Assembly: GCF_014356525.2 (NCBI RefSeq)
Contig: NW_024090261.1
Location: 1 to 64,000, forward strand
DNA: 64,000 nucleotides
Source of the DNA: Nilaparvata lugens
Lineage: Eukaryota > Arthropoda > Insecta > Hemiptera > Delphacidae
Reading direction: 5' to 3'
The notes beneath the pieces were generated by a model, which ran no database searches, was not told the DNA's origin, and was given only the letters and a program-made list of their open reading frames with translations. Positions 1-13,221 of this stretch are shown here, piece by piece. The first letter of the stretch is position 1; the number at the start of each line of letters is the position of its first letter. Both the position numbers and the translations under genes were made by a program.

Positions 1-1647
1 TTTAGCCAGACATTTAGTCTGGACCCCCGACTGAATCGTCCCAACATATGATAAAAATGCCCAAATGGAAAATTCAGGCGAGCGAAGCGAGTCTGCTGAT
101 CTCATTTTTGGCCCTGGCTAGACGGATACGGCGAGCGAAGCGAGCCTGACGGCTAGTTTATTATATTATGTCTATTATACCTTTGGCTTAACTTATAATT
201 TGGTTCAACTTTTACTTTTGGTTTAACTTGTTTTTCCGTTCAACCATATTTCTCATCACTTTGATCGTACAAAACTGGAAAATTCCGTATCTCTTCAGTC
301 AGTTTTTCACTCTCCATGTTACACGAGTCCGCACCGTCTCCGTCAAAACGTAAACTGAACTAGTCGGTGACGGTGCGGGCTCGGGCAACAAACACGGTGA
401 CGGTGCTGTCGCGGTGCGGCAGTATGTGTCCCTACACGTTTGAAAGCATTAGTTTTCTCACTCGCCGTAGTACGTCCGTCACTCGGCCGTGCCGCGGCTC
501 GGGTTCGTTGCGGATATGTGTGTCCCGGCCATAACACGCCGAAATTATATCATATCATGAAAGGCTCAACTCCCTTCGAGTTGTACGATTCGGTTTCCAT
601 CACAACTGTGTCTTGAGTCTTTTTCCTTTTGAAGTCATAGATACAATACTGAAGAATAGACACACTTTAGAGGTCAGCACCAACACTTTCGAGTTTTTAT
701 TTTGCTCGGTTCATTTCGAAAAACAGGTTTCCAAAGATGAGTGTCGACGACTCTCATATTACACGTGTGTGTCTATGTATAAAGAAATCCACTTCAAATC
801 ACCAGCATGGTTCAATAGGAAGCATTGATGTTAATCATGAAAGGTATACTGACAGTTTAAAGTGAATCTCACTGGTGTAGTAAAGTCTATTCCAACACTG
901 TTATGGTTTCGGACGGATTGAATGTTGTAAGTGCAATGACTCCAGCAGGACATCATGATGTAACACTTGGCGTAAAAGGAAAAATGCGAAAGCCTCCCCC
1001 AGTACCTATACTCTACAGAAGCATTGTGTCTGCAAATCGTATTTAATGTAAGCTAATGAGAGATGAGAAATGAGTGATGAAACATTTCAACAGTCTCAAG
1101 TTAGCTGTTTTATAGCGAATTCAATATAATTACTTGATAATGCAGTAACCCTCAGGGGGTCGAGGACGCCTTGAAATTCTTGGGGGTTCAAAAACCACCT
1201 AGAAAAAAGGTCAGTAGTGTTTAAAAAAGCGACCTTTTTTGTGAGGGTGCCTTGGGCCCTGGGGAGTGTTGGCACCCCTGAATAATTCTAAAATACATTC
1301 TACAGAGAAGCAAAATGCATAATTAAGGAAAAGGATTGTTCGTTTGTGCGTGCCAGGTGTTTTGATGACTAAATTCAAATAACTAGTAGTTCGGAGAACA
1401 GGCAGAACTCGCTACACTCACTAACATCACTACTCACACACGCCCGCCTATTCACACACAAACACACATATAAATTGGATTTAGAGTATGATGATATATG
1501 AAATAGGATCGGTGGAGGACGCTGAGAAATAAAGGGCATCCATCTTGAAACGGGGATGAATTACAAAATTTTAGATATATACTTTTCTGTGCCTTGTTTC
1601 AAAGTACTTGTATACCAAATCTCATCCAAATAGAATCATAACTGCGG

Positions 1648-1675
1648 TACAAACAAACAAACAAACAAACAAACG
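1648..1675. repeat. CAAA microsatellite
   Basis: About six uninterrupted copies of a CAAA/ACAA unit. It is followed by sequence containing GAATTCGCTTCGCTC, resembling the inverted form of the GCGAGCGAAGCGAG blocks near the window start, so it probably belongs to a dispersed repeat. Confidence 0.7.
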
Positions 1676-4079
1676 CCGATTGACTTGAATCATGAATTCG
1701 CTTCGCTCATTCAAAAATCCACTGTTTTAGCAGATTCCTCGTTAAATACAAAGAGGTCTGGTGCATGCTGGTGCAAGACAGCATTTTAGGAGGTAATACT
1801 CCTTTTAGGTGTATAGCAGCCAGTACTTTAGAAGTCACCACTTTTAGGTGCTGACTGGGTATCGCCACAGTCGCAGTACGGGTCAGCAATCTGCCTCCAA
1901 GCTGTGTGATTTTTTTCGTGCAGGCACACTCTGCTCTAAGGCGGTTCAGGATGTTCATAAGGAGAAGGATGAAGGAAAAGAAAGTTCATATGACGGACAT
2001 AAATCAATTCCATGCCGTTGCCATCATTGATCATATAAAGCATAGACTGGAGAGTGAGCTGCCTGTTTCGGCAGTAAATTGCCGCAGAAGAGTCCGGCGA
2101 GGAATGAACTTTCATGTGATCGGATCGGAGTGGAATCGGAAAGCTGCATGATAAGTGTAGCCCGGACTTTACTTGAATTTAATTTGAAAATACTGCACTG
2201 CACTCAGAGAGCTATGGCATTGTTGTTCAATTTTTTAATGTAGCATCTTCATCATATATCATATTCAGATATTCAGTATTCAGATGCTACAATGATCCTC
2301 GAAAAACAACAATCCGTCACTCAGTTTGGCTGTCAATTACTAGAATTGATTCGACAGCACGGTGTAGAAACCCTACACACCTAGATTAGCCTTAAACTTG
2401 ACTCTGCGCTGAGCCTCAATGGCATATTCAATGGCATAATGAGCTCCACATTACAATGCGCCTCAGCAAGGTCGCTGATTTAACATAACAATGTTCATTA
2501 CATATGTTGCGACGAAAAAATTATACAGAGAATGTGAAAACATCTCATTAGTCTTATTTAGTACGTAATGACAATCACAGGCTGTCACAAAAATGGAAAT
2601 TACATATCATATTTTATTGTTAGAAATTCTGAATGGAGGACAATTTCTCGTAAGTTGTGGGTAAAGCGAGGGTCATTGAGTGAACTTTCCATCTTAGTTC
2701 AAGAGGTGGGAAAATGATATGAGTACAATTTTCAATTAATCTATTCCAGAATATTTTTTTTCAAACTCAAATACACAAATTAGCACTCCTTCAAATGTTC
2801 TACTATTCAGTCCTCAGCCTCAGTGGTCAATTCATGGAATATCCAATATTGTCTGTATATTTGTTACAATATTCATGATACGTTTCAATAATTTATTTAT
2901 TTATTTTATTCACAATCACAAATCATAATTAAAATATGATTCTCTGATACATATGAATAAATAATGTAACTCAATTTCTCTACTCAGCCATCATTGATGA
3001 TTGATGGACGTGATTAACTATTGGAGATTACTATTAAAAACAATATTTTTCAATCATCAATCCTCATTAAAAAATTCAATAGATACATTAATTTTAAAAA
3101 AAGTCTTCTCGTAATTTTTCACGTCTACTTGATCAATCCACATTACTATCTCCTCTTCTAACTAGTATTTCCCAATAACCATCAAAATTCAAATTTAAAT
3201 TGTATTATGAAACACATTACCAAAGGAACAGAAGATCCAGACACTTCTTATAATTTTTTCGCATTGATCAGATTTACTTCAAGAAGCGATCAGTTAACTT
3301 CCATATAAATAGGTCTATACTGTTTGAAACTAATTTTTCATTATGCTTTTGTAATGTCACTGTGAATGTGATATGTTCATTCATTCTATCAATCGAAACA
3401 ATATTTTGGAATTTACGTTCAGATGTGCGGATATTTTTAATTCAGCAAAATGCGTACTATGAATAGTTTTGGTTTTATCACTAGTCTAGTCATTTTCCAT
3501 AGAAAAAAGGGAGCGAGAGGTGACAGGAAATGACAGCACAATTACAATGACTCAACTACTCATTTTTTGTTAGTTTAATTTGAGAAAATTGTTTTGCGTT
3601 ATTTTGAATATAAAAAAATGTTCCAATTCTTTTCTCTGTTCCACATAGGTACTTTGAATCTTTAAATACACAATCTTCGAAAATTATAGACTGCAATGAA
3701 AATATTTTCCATACAATAAAAATATTACTATAGAACTCTCTTTTTATTAGGTATGTACTGTTTTTTATAGTCATCAATCCGCCTCCTTCCGCCTCTTTGA
3801 GAAATAGTAACTGGATGACTAAGTTCCTGATACCCTACCCATACTTTTTCTTTTGGTGAGAAACGTGTATACAATAAGCAGGTAGTAGCTATTTTATAAT
3901 TTTTAAAACATTTCACAGGCAACACTTCGAAAAACCCTGCTCAAGAGTAAGTGCTTTAGAGAAATTTTCTAAGGTTTGGTTTTTGAAGAATACTGATGAC
4001 AGTTTTTTAGGCTAAGATAGAGAGAAAATTTATTCTAGTATAGTCCCGATCTGGTTGTGGCCAGCTTACAATGAGCAAG

Positions 4080-5290
4080 ATTCATTACTTTCTAAATCTC
4101 AAATTTGACGTTACAGTACCTGGTGAAATGTTCAATATTGCAACAGTAGATCATTTGACAATGAAATTTGAAGGGTGTGTCTGATACACAATTTTTGACT
4201 TTGCAGCTTAATTTGGACTAGTTGGTAGGTAGATATAACAAAAGTGCGTTTCTTTATCCTCTCTGTTGAAGGTATGGAACCGCTGAGTTGACACTTGTTG
4301 CAATATTGAAAATTTCACCCACTACATTAAAGTTGCTGTAACAATGAAACGAAAACTTGGAATAGTGAAATAATTCATCATTTCAAAGAGAATTTAATGC
4401 TCTACAAACCTACGATAAGCATTAATTTATAAGATGCATTGTTGGAGAGTTATAATCCCTGAAAGAGCAAAAAATTGGATAAAAACCTGTTATTTTAACA
4501 ATTAATTACACACCTTCAAGAGCGAATATCTGGGGAACTGTTGGGAATATCACAAAATTCCACTGAACAAAAAGTGTAAAGAATTTATCAAGCTTCATTT
4601 TCGAGCGTGGGAGCAAAAAACTTAAAAATGCAACTTTCAAACCACCCTCATCCCCTAAGCACATGAGTTAGGAATGGCGACTTTTATGTTCTCCTCCTAA
4701 CTAGTCTCAACAAAGCTGCAGAGTCAAAAATTGTGTTCAAAACATTCCCTCTAAATTCCTTTGTCAATTGGTCCATTGTTGCAAAACTGGAGCTTTCACA
4801 CTCAACACTAAAGCTGCTGCAACAGTTTGTAGGGAAATGCGTAAAAGTGTCAAATTGAAGAGAATTTAATGCTCTAAAAGCTCATATTCAGCATGAACTC
4901 TTCCCATCCATTTTTAAAAAGTTATAAGAGCAAGAATAGAAAAAAATTGGAGGCAAAAGTGTTTTTTTTTTCAAAAATGTCACACCTCTAAAAGTGGATA
5001 TCTCAAAAACTAGAGAATATATACACAAAGTTGTAGGATGAATATTGTAGGAAATTATGTAAGCTTTAATTTTGTATATGAAGGTTATGTCCGTAAGATA
5101 CATAGTTTTCTTGTTATATGCGAGAAACCAAAAAATGGTACCTTTGAACCACCCCCACCCTCTTAGCACAAGGGGTAGGGATGAGGACTTCTGATATGTT
5201 TACCTCCTTACTACCCTAAACAGAAATGCTGGCGGGGTCAAAAATTGTCTTCTAAACATTTCCCTCTATAACTTTTCCTTGACTGGACTA
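4080..5290. repeat. Diverged internal repeat block, partly inverted
   Basis: Two diverged copies of a roughly 0.5 kb unit share ordered landmarks: a TTTAATGCTCTA segment, AGTTATAA, a 'gcgaatatct/gtggatatct' segment, 'ccaccctcatcccctaagcac' versus 'ccacccccaccctcttagcac', then 'gtcaaaaattgt' and 'aacattccctct'. Part of the left flank (about 4165-4240) matches the reverse complement of about 4680-4755. This looks like an old compound mobile-element remnant of unknown class. Confidence 0.45.
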
Positions 5291-6615
5291 CATTATGAGA
5301 AGGTAGGACTCAACTTGATTGACTCAATGCCAGCGCTATCTAGGAGACAATTCGAGAACTACTTACAACCACTATGATTTCTAGTATCACTGTTTAGCAA
5401 CAGGTGTGATGCAACTGCTTGTGCCACCGCTGAGGAAAGAAAATATAATTTTTCTTCTATTTTCTGTGCTTCAACCCATTTGAGAATATTGTGTAACACA
5501 TCAGCAGTGAAATTAGTGGTAGAATACTTTGTAGGGGTACAATTAGGCCTACATTGAATTGAAGAATGGCCGCCCCGATGAGATCTTGGGAATTTTTAGT
5601 TGAGCTTTTGATATTTTGAAATTTAGTTTCACGTTGTTATTCATTCAGTCAATGATAGGCCACTTTATTAAATAATGAGGTTAACAATTATGACTAACCC
5701 CCCCCCCCAAGTCAATTATGACTCAACCCTTAACAATTTCAGCAAAATTCAACTACAGAATTCAGCCTTTTTTTAGGCTGTCTCGCTATTTTATGGGGAG
5801 GGGGGAGCTCCCGTTTTTGGGACTTTTGGGAGTCCCCAAGAAGATTTGTTTTTGAATTTCAATGAACGCAGTCTTTTTGTCCAACCCCCACCCTGCTTCT
5901 GTAGGCACCCATGTAATATTATCTTGAGCCTTATAATTGGAATAATATAATGAATTTAGACTTGCAATGAAATCTACTAATTAAAACTAATAATAAAAAT
6001 ATTGAAACTGGTTCTTCTACTCTCCTGAGGATTCTTAGAACAGTGGATGACTTTTATCATCCGCCCACTTGTAATTGGACCCACTGATCAACCTCAAGGA
6101 CACCTTGATCTATGATGAGATGAGATTAATCGGATTTTTTCATAAGTTATAAGATTTCTCTATGAGATTTGACTCATCCACTTTTCCTGACTGATCAGAC
6201 ACTTCCTACCTCATTCACTTCCTACTAGATTGTCTTACAATTTTTCAAATTGAAAAAATCGTGATGAATTTTTAAATGCATATCAAATTAATCCCAATGG
6301 AAACACTATGAATGTATTAGAGAAATGATGAATAGGCAGCACGGCGATATTGAACATGAAGGTCATAAATCTTAGCTGATATTCGCTTGTATCCAGCATC
6401 ATTTTGAATTATTATCAAGTATGTTCCTATGCTATACACCGCTGTTTTTATCCAAGGCCAACCGGTCCTATGATTTCCAAGAAATTTGAGTACATATCTC
6501 TTCATAATTATTCAATTATTCAGAGTTCGTTGATTTTTCGTTTGTATGTTTTCTTAATGCTGAAAGAATACACAGTAATTACAAATACACAGTTAATCTT
6601 GTAAATGCAATACTA

Positions 6616-7426
6616 GTCCAGTCAAATGTTCGTTTTTCAGGAAACAGCCCCGAATGGATTTTTCTCGACGGTTCTATATGTATTTTTGAGCACTGAATTC
6701 GAATCTGAAATTTGCTGACACGCCAGAGGGCGGCTTCACCCCCAAAATTTCGAACTTTTTCCAATTTTCCCATATAATCTCGAAAACCTTGAGTTTCTCA
6801 AAAAAAAAATCATTCGTGACAAAATTGAAGAGAATACAATTTTCAATAAATTTAGTGGTCGCGCAGGACTCTACCATTTTTTGATCCGGAGCTACGAATT
6901 TTTAAAAAAATTATTTTTCCAAAATTATGTGAATCTACCACTTTTACCCTATACAACTTGGAGTATTATCATGAGTAATGATGAGAATTACATATCATGT
7001 ATTTATACAGATACAAAACACAAATGGATAGCATCATTAATGGTCTGCAATATAAGACGTCTAATATACAGTATTGTGTAGGGTAAAAGTGATAGATTCG
7101 CATAATTTTGAAAGAATCAGTTTTTTGAAAATTCGTTGCTCCGGAACCGAAAATGGTAAATTACTGCGTCATCATTTTATTTATTGGAAATTTAATTCTC
7201 TTTAATTTTTTGTCAAGAATGATTTTGCTCGAGATACTCCAAGTTCTCGAGATTAAATGGAAAAAAATTTAAAAAGTCCGAATTTTTGGGGGTTTTGGGG
7301 GTGAAGCCGCCCTACTATGGCGTGTCAACGAATTTCAGATTCGAATTCAGCGCCCCAAAATACTATAGTACCATCGAGAGAAATTTTTTCGGGGCTGTTT
7401 CCTGAAAAACGACCATTTGACAGAAC
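6616..7426. mobile_element. Long-TIR foldback element, TA-flanked (copy 1)
   Basis: The left end reads GTCCAGTCAAATG followed by TTTTTCAGGAAACAGCCCC; the right end is its approximate inverse, GGGGCTGTTTCCTGAAAAA followed by CATTTGACAGAAC. The inverted similarity continues inward for about 300 bp per arm (the GGCGGCTTCACCCCC segment matches GGGGGTGAAGCCGCC) around a spacer bounded by CACTTTTACCCTATACA and its inverse. A TA dinucleotide sits at each edge. No transposase frame is visible, so this is a non-autonomous foldback/MITE-like element, possibly of the Tc1/mariner type judging from TA. Confidence 0.7.
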
Positions 7427-7717
7427 TAAAGGTGGAGAGAGGTGGTTGGAGGGGTATTTCCACCCCTGAATATGTCTTTTTTTAAATAAACATTTAATAG
7501 ATTTTAAATGAATACAATATGAGCCGGAATATGATTTTTTGTTAGGAAGGCTTGAAAAGTTATTATGATAAAAATTTGTATTTTGGCTGTAGGACATGAT
7601 TTTCTATTTTTGGGTGTATTCCCCTCCCCCCACTACTAAATTTGAAAATTCCTGAGGAATCCTGTTCAGAATTGATTTTTCTTTTACGTGATCTGTAGTT
7701 TTTCATCATTACTAGAA

Positions 7718-8092
7718 AAATATTCAAGTTGTATAGGGTGAAAGTGGTGGGTTTCAATGAAAAACCCTTAAAAATATACCCCTTTTTTTGAAAATTCGTA
7801 GCTCCGAACAAAAAATGGTAGAGTGTTGCGCGACCAGTCAATTTATATATTCTATTTTCTTCAATTTTGTTAAGAATTATTTTTCTTGAGAAACTCAAGG
7901 TTTTCAAGATTAAATGGGAAAATTGAAAAAAGTTCGAAATTTAAAGGGTTTTTGGGGGTTTTGGGGGTGAAGCCGCCCTCTATAGCGTGTCAGAAAATTC
8001 AAGTTTAAAATTCAGCGCCCTATAATACATATAGAACCGTCAAGAAAAATTATTTCGGGGCTGTTTCCTGAAAAACGACCATTTGACTGGAC
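7718..8092. mobile_element. Right-arm fragment of the foldback family (copy 2)
   Basis: This stretch repeats the right arm of the preceding element in order: GTATAGGGTGAAAGTGG, the 'gaaaattcgtagctccg' segment, GGGGGTGAAGCCGCCCTC, then GGGGCTGTTTCCTGAAAAA and a terminal CATTTGACTGGAC followed by TA. I could not find a matching left arm, so the copy appears to be a half element. Confidence 0.6.
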
Positions 8093-8938
8093 TATAGCTC
8101 TGCAGTATAACAAGAGGTAGGCTACAATGTTTCTATTTTATATGAATGAATACATTCTTTAAGAACATTACAGTCCACTTCTTGCTATATTGTAGAATTA
8201 TGAATTACAATCAGAACAAAATGTAGTATGAGAATAGGTGCACGGGACTGTTAACATTTTTGAAGTTCATGATTTTTTTAACAATAAAGTTTGCATTGCT
8301 TTGCCAATAATCAATTTTATTGTCCATGATGAAGCTCAGTGATGCTAAATATGTATTCAGAACATAGAATTATATACAGTAATATTGTTCTTTGAGTAGC
8401 CTAATATATTAGCACAACCTTGGCCAAGCGGTATGATGAGCGATGTTATCTGTTGAAGTTGAGACTTGGGAGATGAGAGACTCTCTTGCGATTATCATAC
8501 AGTCATAAGAATAAAACCGGTTCTCTGCTGTATTGTAGACGACTTGGAACAAATGTAGAGTGGGAAGGAGGAAAATGCTAATCGAGTTGTCCGTAAAACT
8601 GCAAAGAAAGGAAGTGAAATTAGGTACCATTTATCATTACTCCTTTTGTATAAAGGCGACTTGCAAAGTCCATGATGAAAGGAATACCGTATTATAACAT
8701 ACATGGCTCCAACCTCATATCGTAGGTACTCATATTTTATTCATCTATTCACCTCGAACACATTAATATCTATTTATCCATACAGTATGTAGTACAGTAG
8801 TACTAATATTTTATTTTGGTTCATTCTCATGAATCTTTATATTTAATATTTAATATCTTAATATTTTTACTTCATTCTCATGCATCTTGACCCACCAGAT
8901 TACAGAAGGTTATTAAACTTCTTCAAGTCATTAGTTTT

Positions 8939-9122
8939 ACTTTCCTTGCCCTATTACCATAGGTAAGGAAAGTATTGCTTTCCGAAAAAAATTAAGGTAC
9001 CCCAATTTCTAAATTTCTATACGTTTCAAGCTCCCCTGAGTCCAAAAAACTGGTTTTTGGGTATTGGTCTGTATGTGTGTGTGTGTGTGTGGTGTGTGTG
9101 TGTGTGTGTGGTGTGTGTGTGT

Positions 9123-9161
<39 letters not shown>

Positions 9162-9779
9162 CTGTGTACATGATATCTCATCTCCCAATTAACGGAATGA
9201 CTTAAAATTTGGAACTTAAGGTCCTTTCACTATAAGGATCTGACACGAACAATTTCGATCAAATGCAATTCAAGATGGCGGCTAAAATGGCGAAAATTTT
9301 ATCAAAAACAGGGTTTTTCGTGATTTTCTCGGAAACGGCTCCAACGATTTTGATCAAATTCATACCTAAAATAGTCATCGATAAGCTCTATCAACTGCCA
9401 CAAGTCCCATATCTGTAAAAATTTCAGGAGCTCCGCCCCATCAATGCAGATAGATTCCCAATTATCAGGCTTCAGATACAATTGAAACAAAAAAAATCAA
9501 GTGGAGTAGATTGAGCATGGAAATCTCTACAATTAATGTTCAGTAAAATTTTCACCTAAAATTGAAAATAAGCTTTAAATTCGAGAAAATGTGATTATTC
9601 AATTGCAAATTATTGTTGATTCTATTAAATCATTCACTATGAAGAGATAGCAGACCTCATGTGTGTCTCCAGCGTTAGTACCCTGTCACCAGCTGGCTCA
9701 AATCTTTGAATAGTTGTAGACTTGAGATGCGCGGGAACACTAGCGTCAGGTGATCAATTTTCATAACGGCAAGGAAAGT
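8939..9779. mobile_element. Dispersed repeat with short inverted ends and a TG microsatellite
   Basis: The block begins ACTTTCCTTGCC and ends GGCAAGGAAAGT, a 12-bp perfect inverted terminal repeat. Inside are a long TG/GTG microsatellite and a segment reading 'caagatggcggctaaaatgg'. A fragment related to its left part recurs near 27140-27260 (cattgccccat...gaggaaaat...gataccccaatttc). No coding potential is seen. Its class is unknown. Confidence 0.5.
9068..9160. repeat. TG dinucleotide microsatellite
   Basis: An almost pure TG tract of about 90 bp, interrupted by a few GGTGTG steps. It lies inside the dispersed repeat that surrounds it. Confidence 0.9.
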
Positions 9780-12700
9780 TGTGTGAGTGCGCCACACCAG
9801 ATTTTTTGTAAAGGGTTCAACTAACTTCGATTTTTTTATTATAAAAACCAAATCTAATTTGTACAAGCCATCTGGTACCGTAAGGTAACTATTCTCATAG
9901 AAGCTCTTAGTAAATGGTCTTACTAAAAATATATAGCTTTTAATATAGAAAATATAGCGTTTTGATCACCCACAAAATTTTCAAAATTCTTGTTTATTGA
10001 TCTCTTTGAAAAAGTTCCCCGTAATAAAGCTTTGAGATTATTGAAAATTTGTAGAATTTAGGCATACGGTTATATAGTTGAAGTCAGTTGAAGGTATATA
10101 ATACAGTTGAAGTCAGGGAATCTTTCAACTCATGGAATGAGCATTTTATTTTGAATGATACAATATTATATGAACATTGTTCTCTAGTGTTGTCTAGTGA
10201 TACAGGTATATCTTCAAAAAATGATTGTAGGGCCAAACTTTTATAAACCACTACTTTTATAAAGAATACTGTATTTCTACTGATTGAATTGCATTTGATC
10301 TCTCAGCAAAGTAGTATAATATTATGTTCATTATTATCAGTTACTCATGTTATCTACAGTCGATCTCATTTTTTAATATTAGTAGATATTATAGCCTACT
10401 GTGTTCAATGCTCCGTTAGATACAATTATGCAAATAGTTATCTTTTCCAATCGTTCGACCAAAAATAAATTTTTCCAGGCAAAATCATTGCTATAATATC
10501 ACAATAGTAGTAATATCATAATAGTAGTCTAGTATTCAGCTCTCAAATAATATTATTCACCATGTAAGATGTTGCCCAAAATTTATCTATAATATAAAAT
10601 TCGGACATCAATAGGAAACGTCAAATTTTCAGAACACACTTCTATAATAATATTGTTTTGAATTTCCCTGGCCAATTCCACATAAAGGAACCACAGTCTT
10701 CTAATTTCCATGTCTCTACAAAACGTCAACAGAAATGTTGGTTGACATATTGTTTGATGTAGGCTACCTACTAAAACAACTTCTATGAAAAACACTGGTA
10801 AATACTCCTTGACATACTTAATTCTACTGTCATTGCTTCTGATCATTGTAGTCTTCCTACATCTTGTCAAACAGTAGATGTTACTCAAGATAAGAATTTT
10901 CTTGTAAAACAAAATATATATTTATTTCTAATATAATTTTGACTCTCAGGCAGCTTTTATTATACACAGTTTGGATAGAATTAAACTTTTATTCCAGTCA
11001 GAAGTTTTATTTTATCTTTTTTTATTATTATTGATGTTAGACAATTCTCATTATTTTTATGTCTTAGAATGGATTACCTCATTTAGAATGAATACTGTAA
11101 ACTGATTTTCAATCATGAATAATTAATTTTTTTTGAGTTCGACAAAAGTTTGTTATGAGATAACTTTTTCCAAAGCAATGATTTGTCATTCATTAGTATC
11201 CAAAACGGTGAGACTCATTCTAGATCTATGATTATAATAGATAAATGTTATATAATTGACCTCAAAACCAGAGTCAATACAGTCAACATAATTATACTAA
11301 TATACGATCTTGATTGTGACTTTAAACACATGATTGTAGTAGTTAACCCACTTATTCAAATAATAGAATATTATCTTTCTGGGTCATTATTGCCTCAAAT
11401 AATTCGAGCTATTCTTGAGAATCAGATCTGTGGGAATATCAAGCTATAGTCAAAATTGTACCAAATTTATGTTATAAAACGCATTCACAGACTTACAATG
11501 TAGGTACTCGTCTACATGATAGGATCATTAAATTAGCATTTATTTTTATTGACAGGTTACCGGTACCGTAAACAAGATTTAATGCTGGAAATTTTATTTG
11601 AATTTGTCTGACTCATTTATTTTTGTTCCTTGTTTATGACTAGATTAACTTTTATTATTTGGAAAGCTGGGAAGAAATATTGATCAAGCATTAATATTAT
11701 TTTATTTAGACCCATGTCAATAGAAGTTGATGTAGGCAAGTCCCTGTTTATTCATAAGTTTCTGCCTTGTTTGTTTACCGCCTTCTATGAGAAACCCCAC
11801 ATAGAAAATTGAAATTACTTTTTTCGTAGGCCTTGTCGAATAGTATTAAGGGACCGTCAGTTACTTCCACTCCACTTCTTGAATCTGTTTTGCTTCTTAT
11901 TTACTGTAATACATTGGAAGTCGCCTGTTGAGGCAAGATTCTGTAGAGATTTGAGAAGAATGACCTGACTGCTCTGATGGCTGGAAAACACAAACTTAAT
12001 TTTTCTCAAGTTGGTGTCATAACGAGGACATTGACCCATACTTGCTCTGACCTGGCACAACAATAATAACTCACTTCGCATTTTTAGAGTGTATTTGGCA
12101 AATTTCGAATAACAGAGCTTTTGGAAAGGTTCATTCTCGAAGAAAAATTGAAAATAGAAGAGGGAAAAGATATAATAGGAGAAGGAAATTGAATTTTATG
12201 AAGCAAGGTGGAATTTTTTGAAATTTGAATGGAAGTATTCCACTTTGGCTGATCTTGTTTGAACTTTATTGCAGATCAATAAATTTTTTGCCATACACGA
12301 TATCTAGATTCACGCTATAACTACCCGTATAATTCAACTTCCACTCACGTTCATAATAATTTCACATAATTCAATTATTCAAGCATCATTATGTTAAATA
12401 TTCAATATTTCTTAATATAATTATTACTATATATTTTGTGTGACATTTTTTTATGTGCTTAAGTAAAGTGCAGGATGAAAAACTACTATTATTTTACCAT
12501 TGTAAAAAGTTGGGGATTTTTACAATTTCTAGTAGGTACCAAGTGAAATTCAGTAAAAATTATATGTTTTCAGTAATCTAATAAAGCTCTTGTCCAATAC
12601 TGTTTCTGATAATAATATGCTTCAATAATTACTCTATATGTTTCTGTAATGAGTGATATTTTCTGGGTTTCTATTATCAAATTTCTCCAAAAATATTGTT

Positions 12701-13045
12701 CTACTATGACTATTTTTAATACCGAATCTTCTTTTCCAAAACGAAAAGTATAAACATCTTCTTGTCCCTAAGATTGGTATTTGATGAGATTTGTTGTCGA
12801 TACTCATTTCCAATTTCGATCCAAACGAAACTCCAGTTCACCCTTCCCAACGATGTCCTACTTTCCTTTTAATTACTGCGAGCCCTAGCTGTCACCTCCA
12901 CTTACTTTTATGAGGGTGAACACACCCTTAATGTATCGAAAACAATATTCAATGAGCCTAAGCAAGGAATACTCTGCTTGGTCTGCAGAGTTGTTTGATG
13001 ATCAGAATATGACGGAGGAGAAAGGGGGTATGAGTGGGGGTTATC

Positions 13046-13083
13046 TATAAGACAGGTCGCTCTGGTCAGATCAGAGTTCAGTC
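13046..13083 (+). promoter_or_regulatory. Candidate core promoter of the IDGF gene (TATA plus Inr-like)
   Basis: A TATAAG motif (13046-13051) is followed 27 and 34 bases later by TCAGAG and TCAGTC, which resemble the insect initiator TCAGT. The spacing fits a TATA-Inr promoter, with a start about 39-46 bases before the ATG at 13119. No upstream coding or splice-acceptor signal competes. The call is motif-based only. Confidence 0.45.
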
Positions 13084-13118
13084 TGCAGTCGGCCTTTGGT
13101 GTGGACTAATCTGTAAGA

Positions 13119-13221
13119 ATGCGATTTTCGTTATTATCTGTGATTTGCCTGATAGGCCTTCATACGGCCTACTCGGCACGTGTTGTTTGCTACTGGGATG
13201 GAAGGTCTTTCCACCGCGAAG
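13119..13221 (+). CDS. Idgf: IDGF exon 1: start codon and signal peptide
   Basis: Thirty-four codons plus one base. It begins MRFSLLSVICLIGLHTAYSA, a typical secretion signal, followed by the barrel start VVCYWDG. The donor is GTAAGA after GAAG. The ATG is the first in frame after the candidate promoter. The intron that follows is 6.2 kb. Confidence 0.9.

Larger units (their letters stand above)
1..13000. other. Gene-poor, repeat-rich intergenic DNA
   Basis: I find no exon chain with conserved protein content in this stretch. The open frames are short, lack recognisable domains and often lie inside repeats. Contents seen: GCGAGCGAAGCGAG-type blocks near 73-150, a GC-rich patch near 340-540, a CAAA microsatellite near 1648-1675, a diverged repeat block at about 4080-5290, inverted-repeat elements at 6616-7426 and 7718-8092, and an element with a TG microsatellite at 8939-9779. 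The rest is plain AT-rich sequence. Confidence 0.6.

Noticed and set aside
613..828. Open frame of 71 codons on the plus strand
   Set aside because: No recognisable domain, no splice context and composition like the background.
1707..2151. Overlapping short frames near a GAATTCGCTTCGCTC repeat
   Set aside because: They lie on both strands of repeat-like sequence with no conserved protein content.
8409..8440. tRNA A-box-like sequence TTGGCCAAGCGGT
   Set aside because: No B box (GGTTCRANYCC) follows at tRNA distance and no acceptor stem can be formed, so there is no support for a tRNA gene.
10583..10912. 109-codon minus-strand open frame
   Set aside because: No domain, no neighbours, and an AT-rich residue mix (Ile, Leu, Phe, Tyr) expected by chance.
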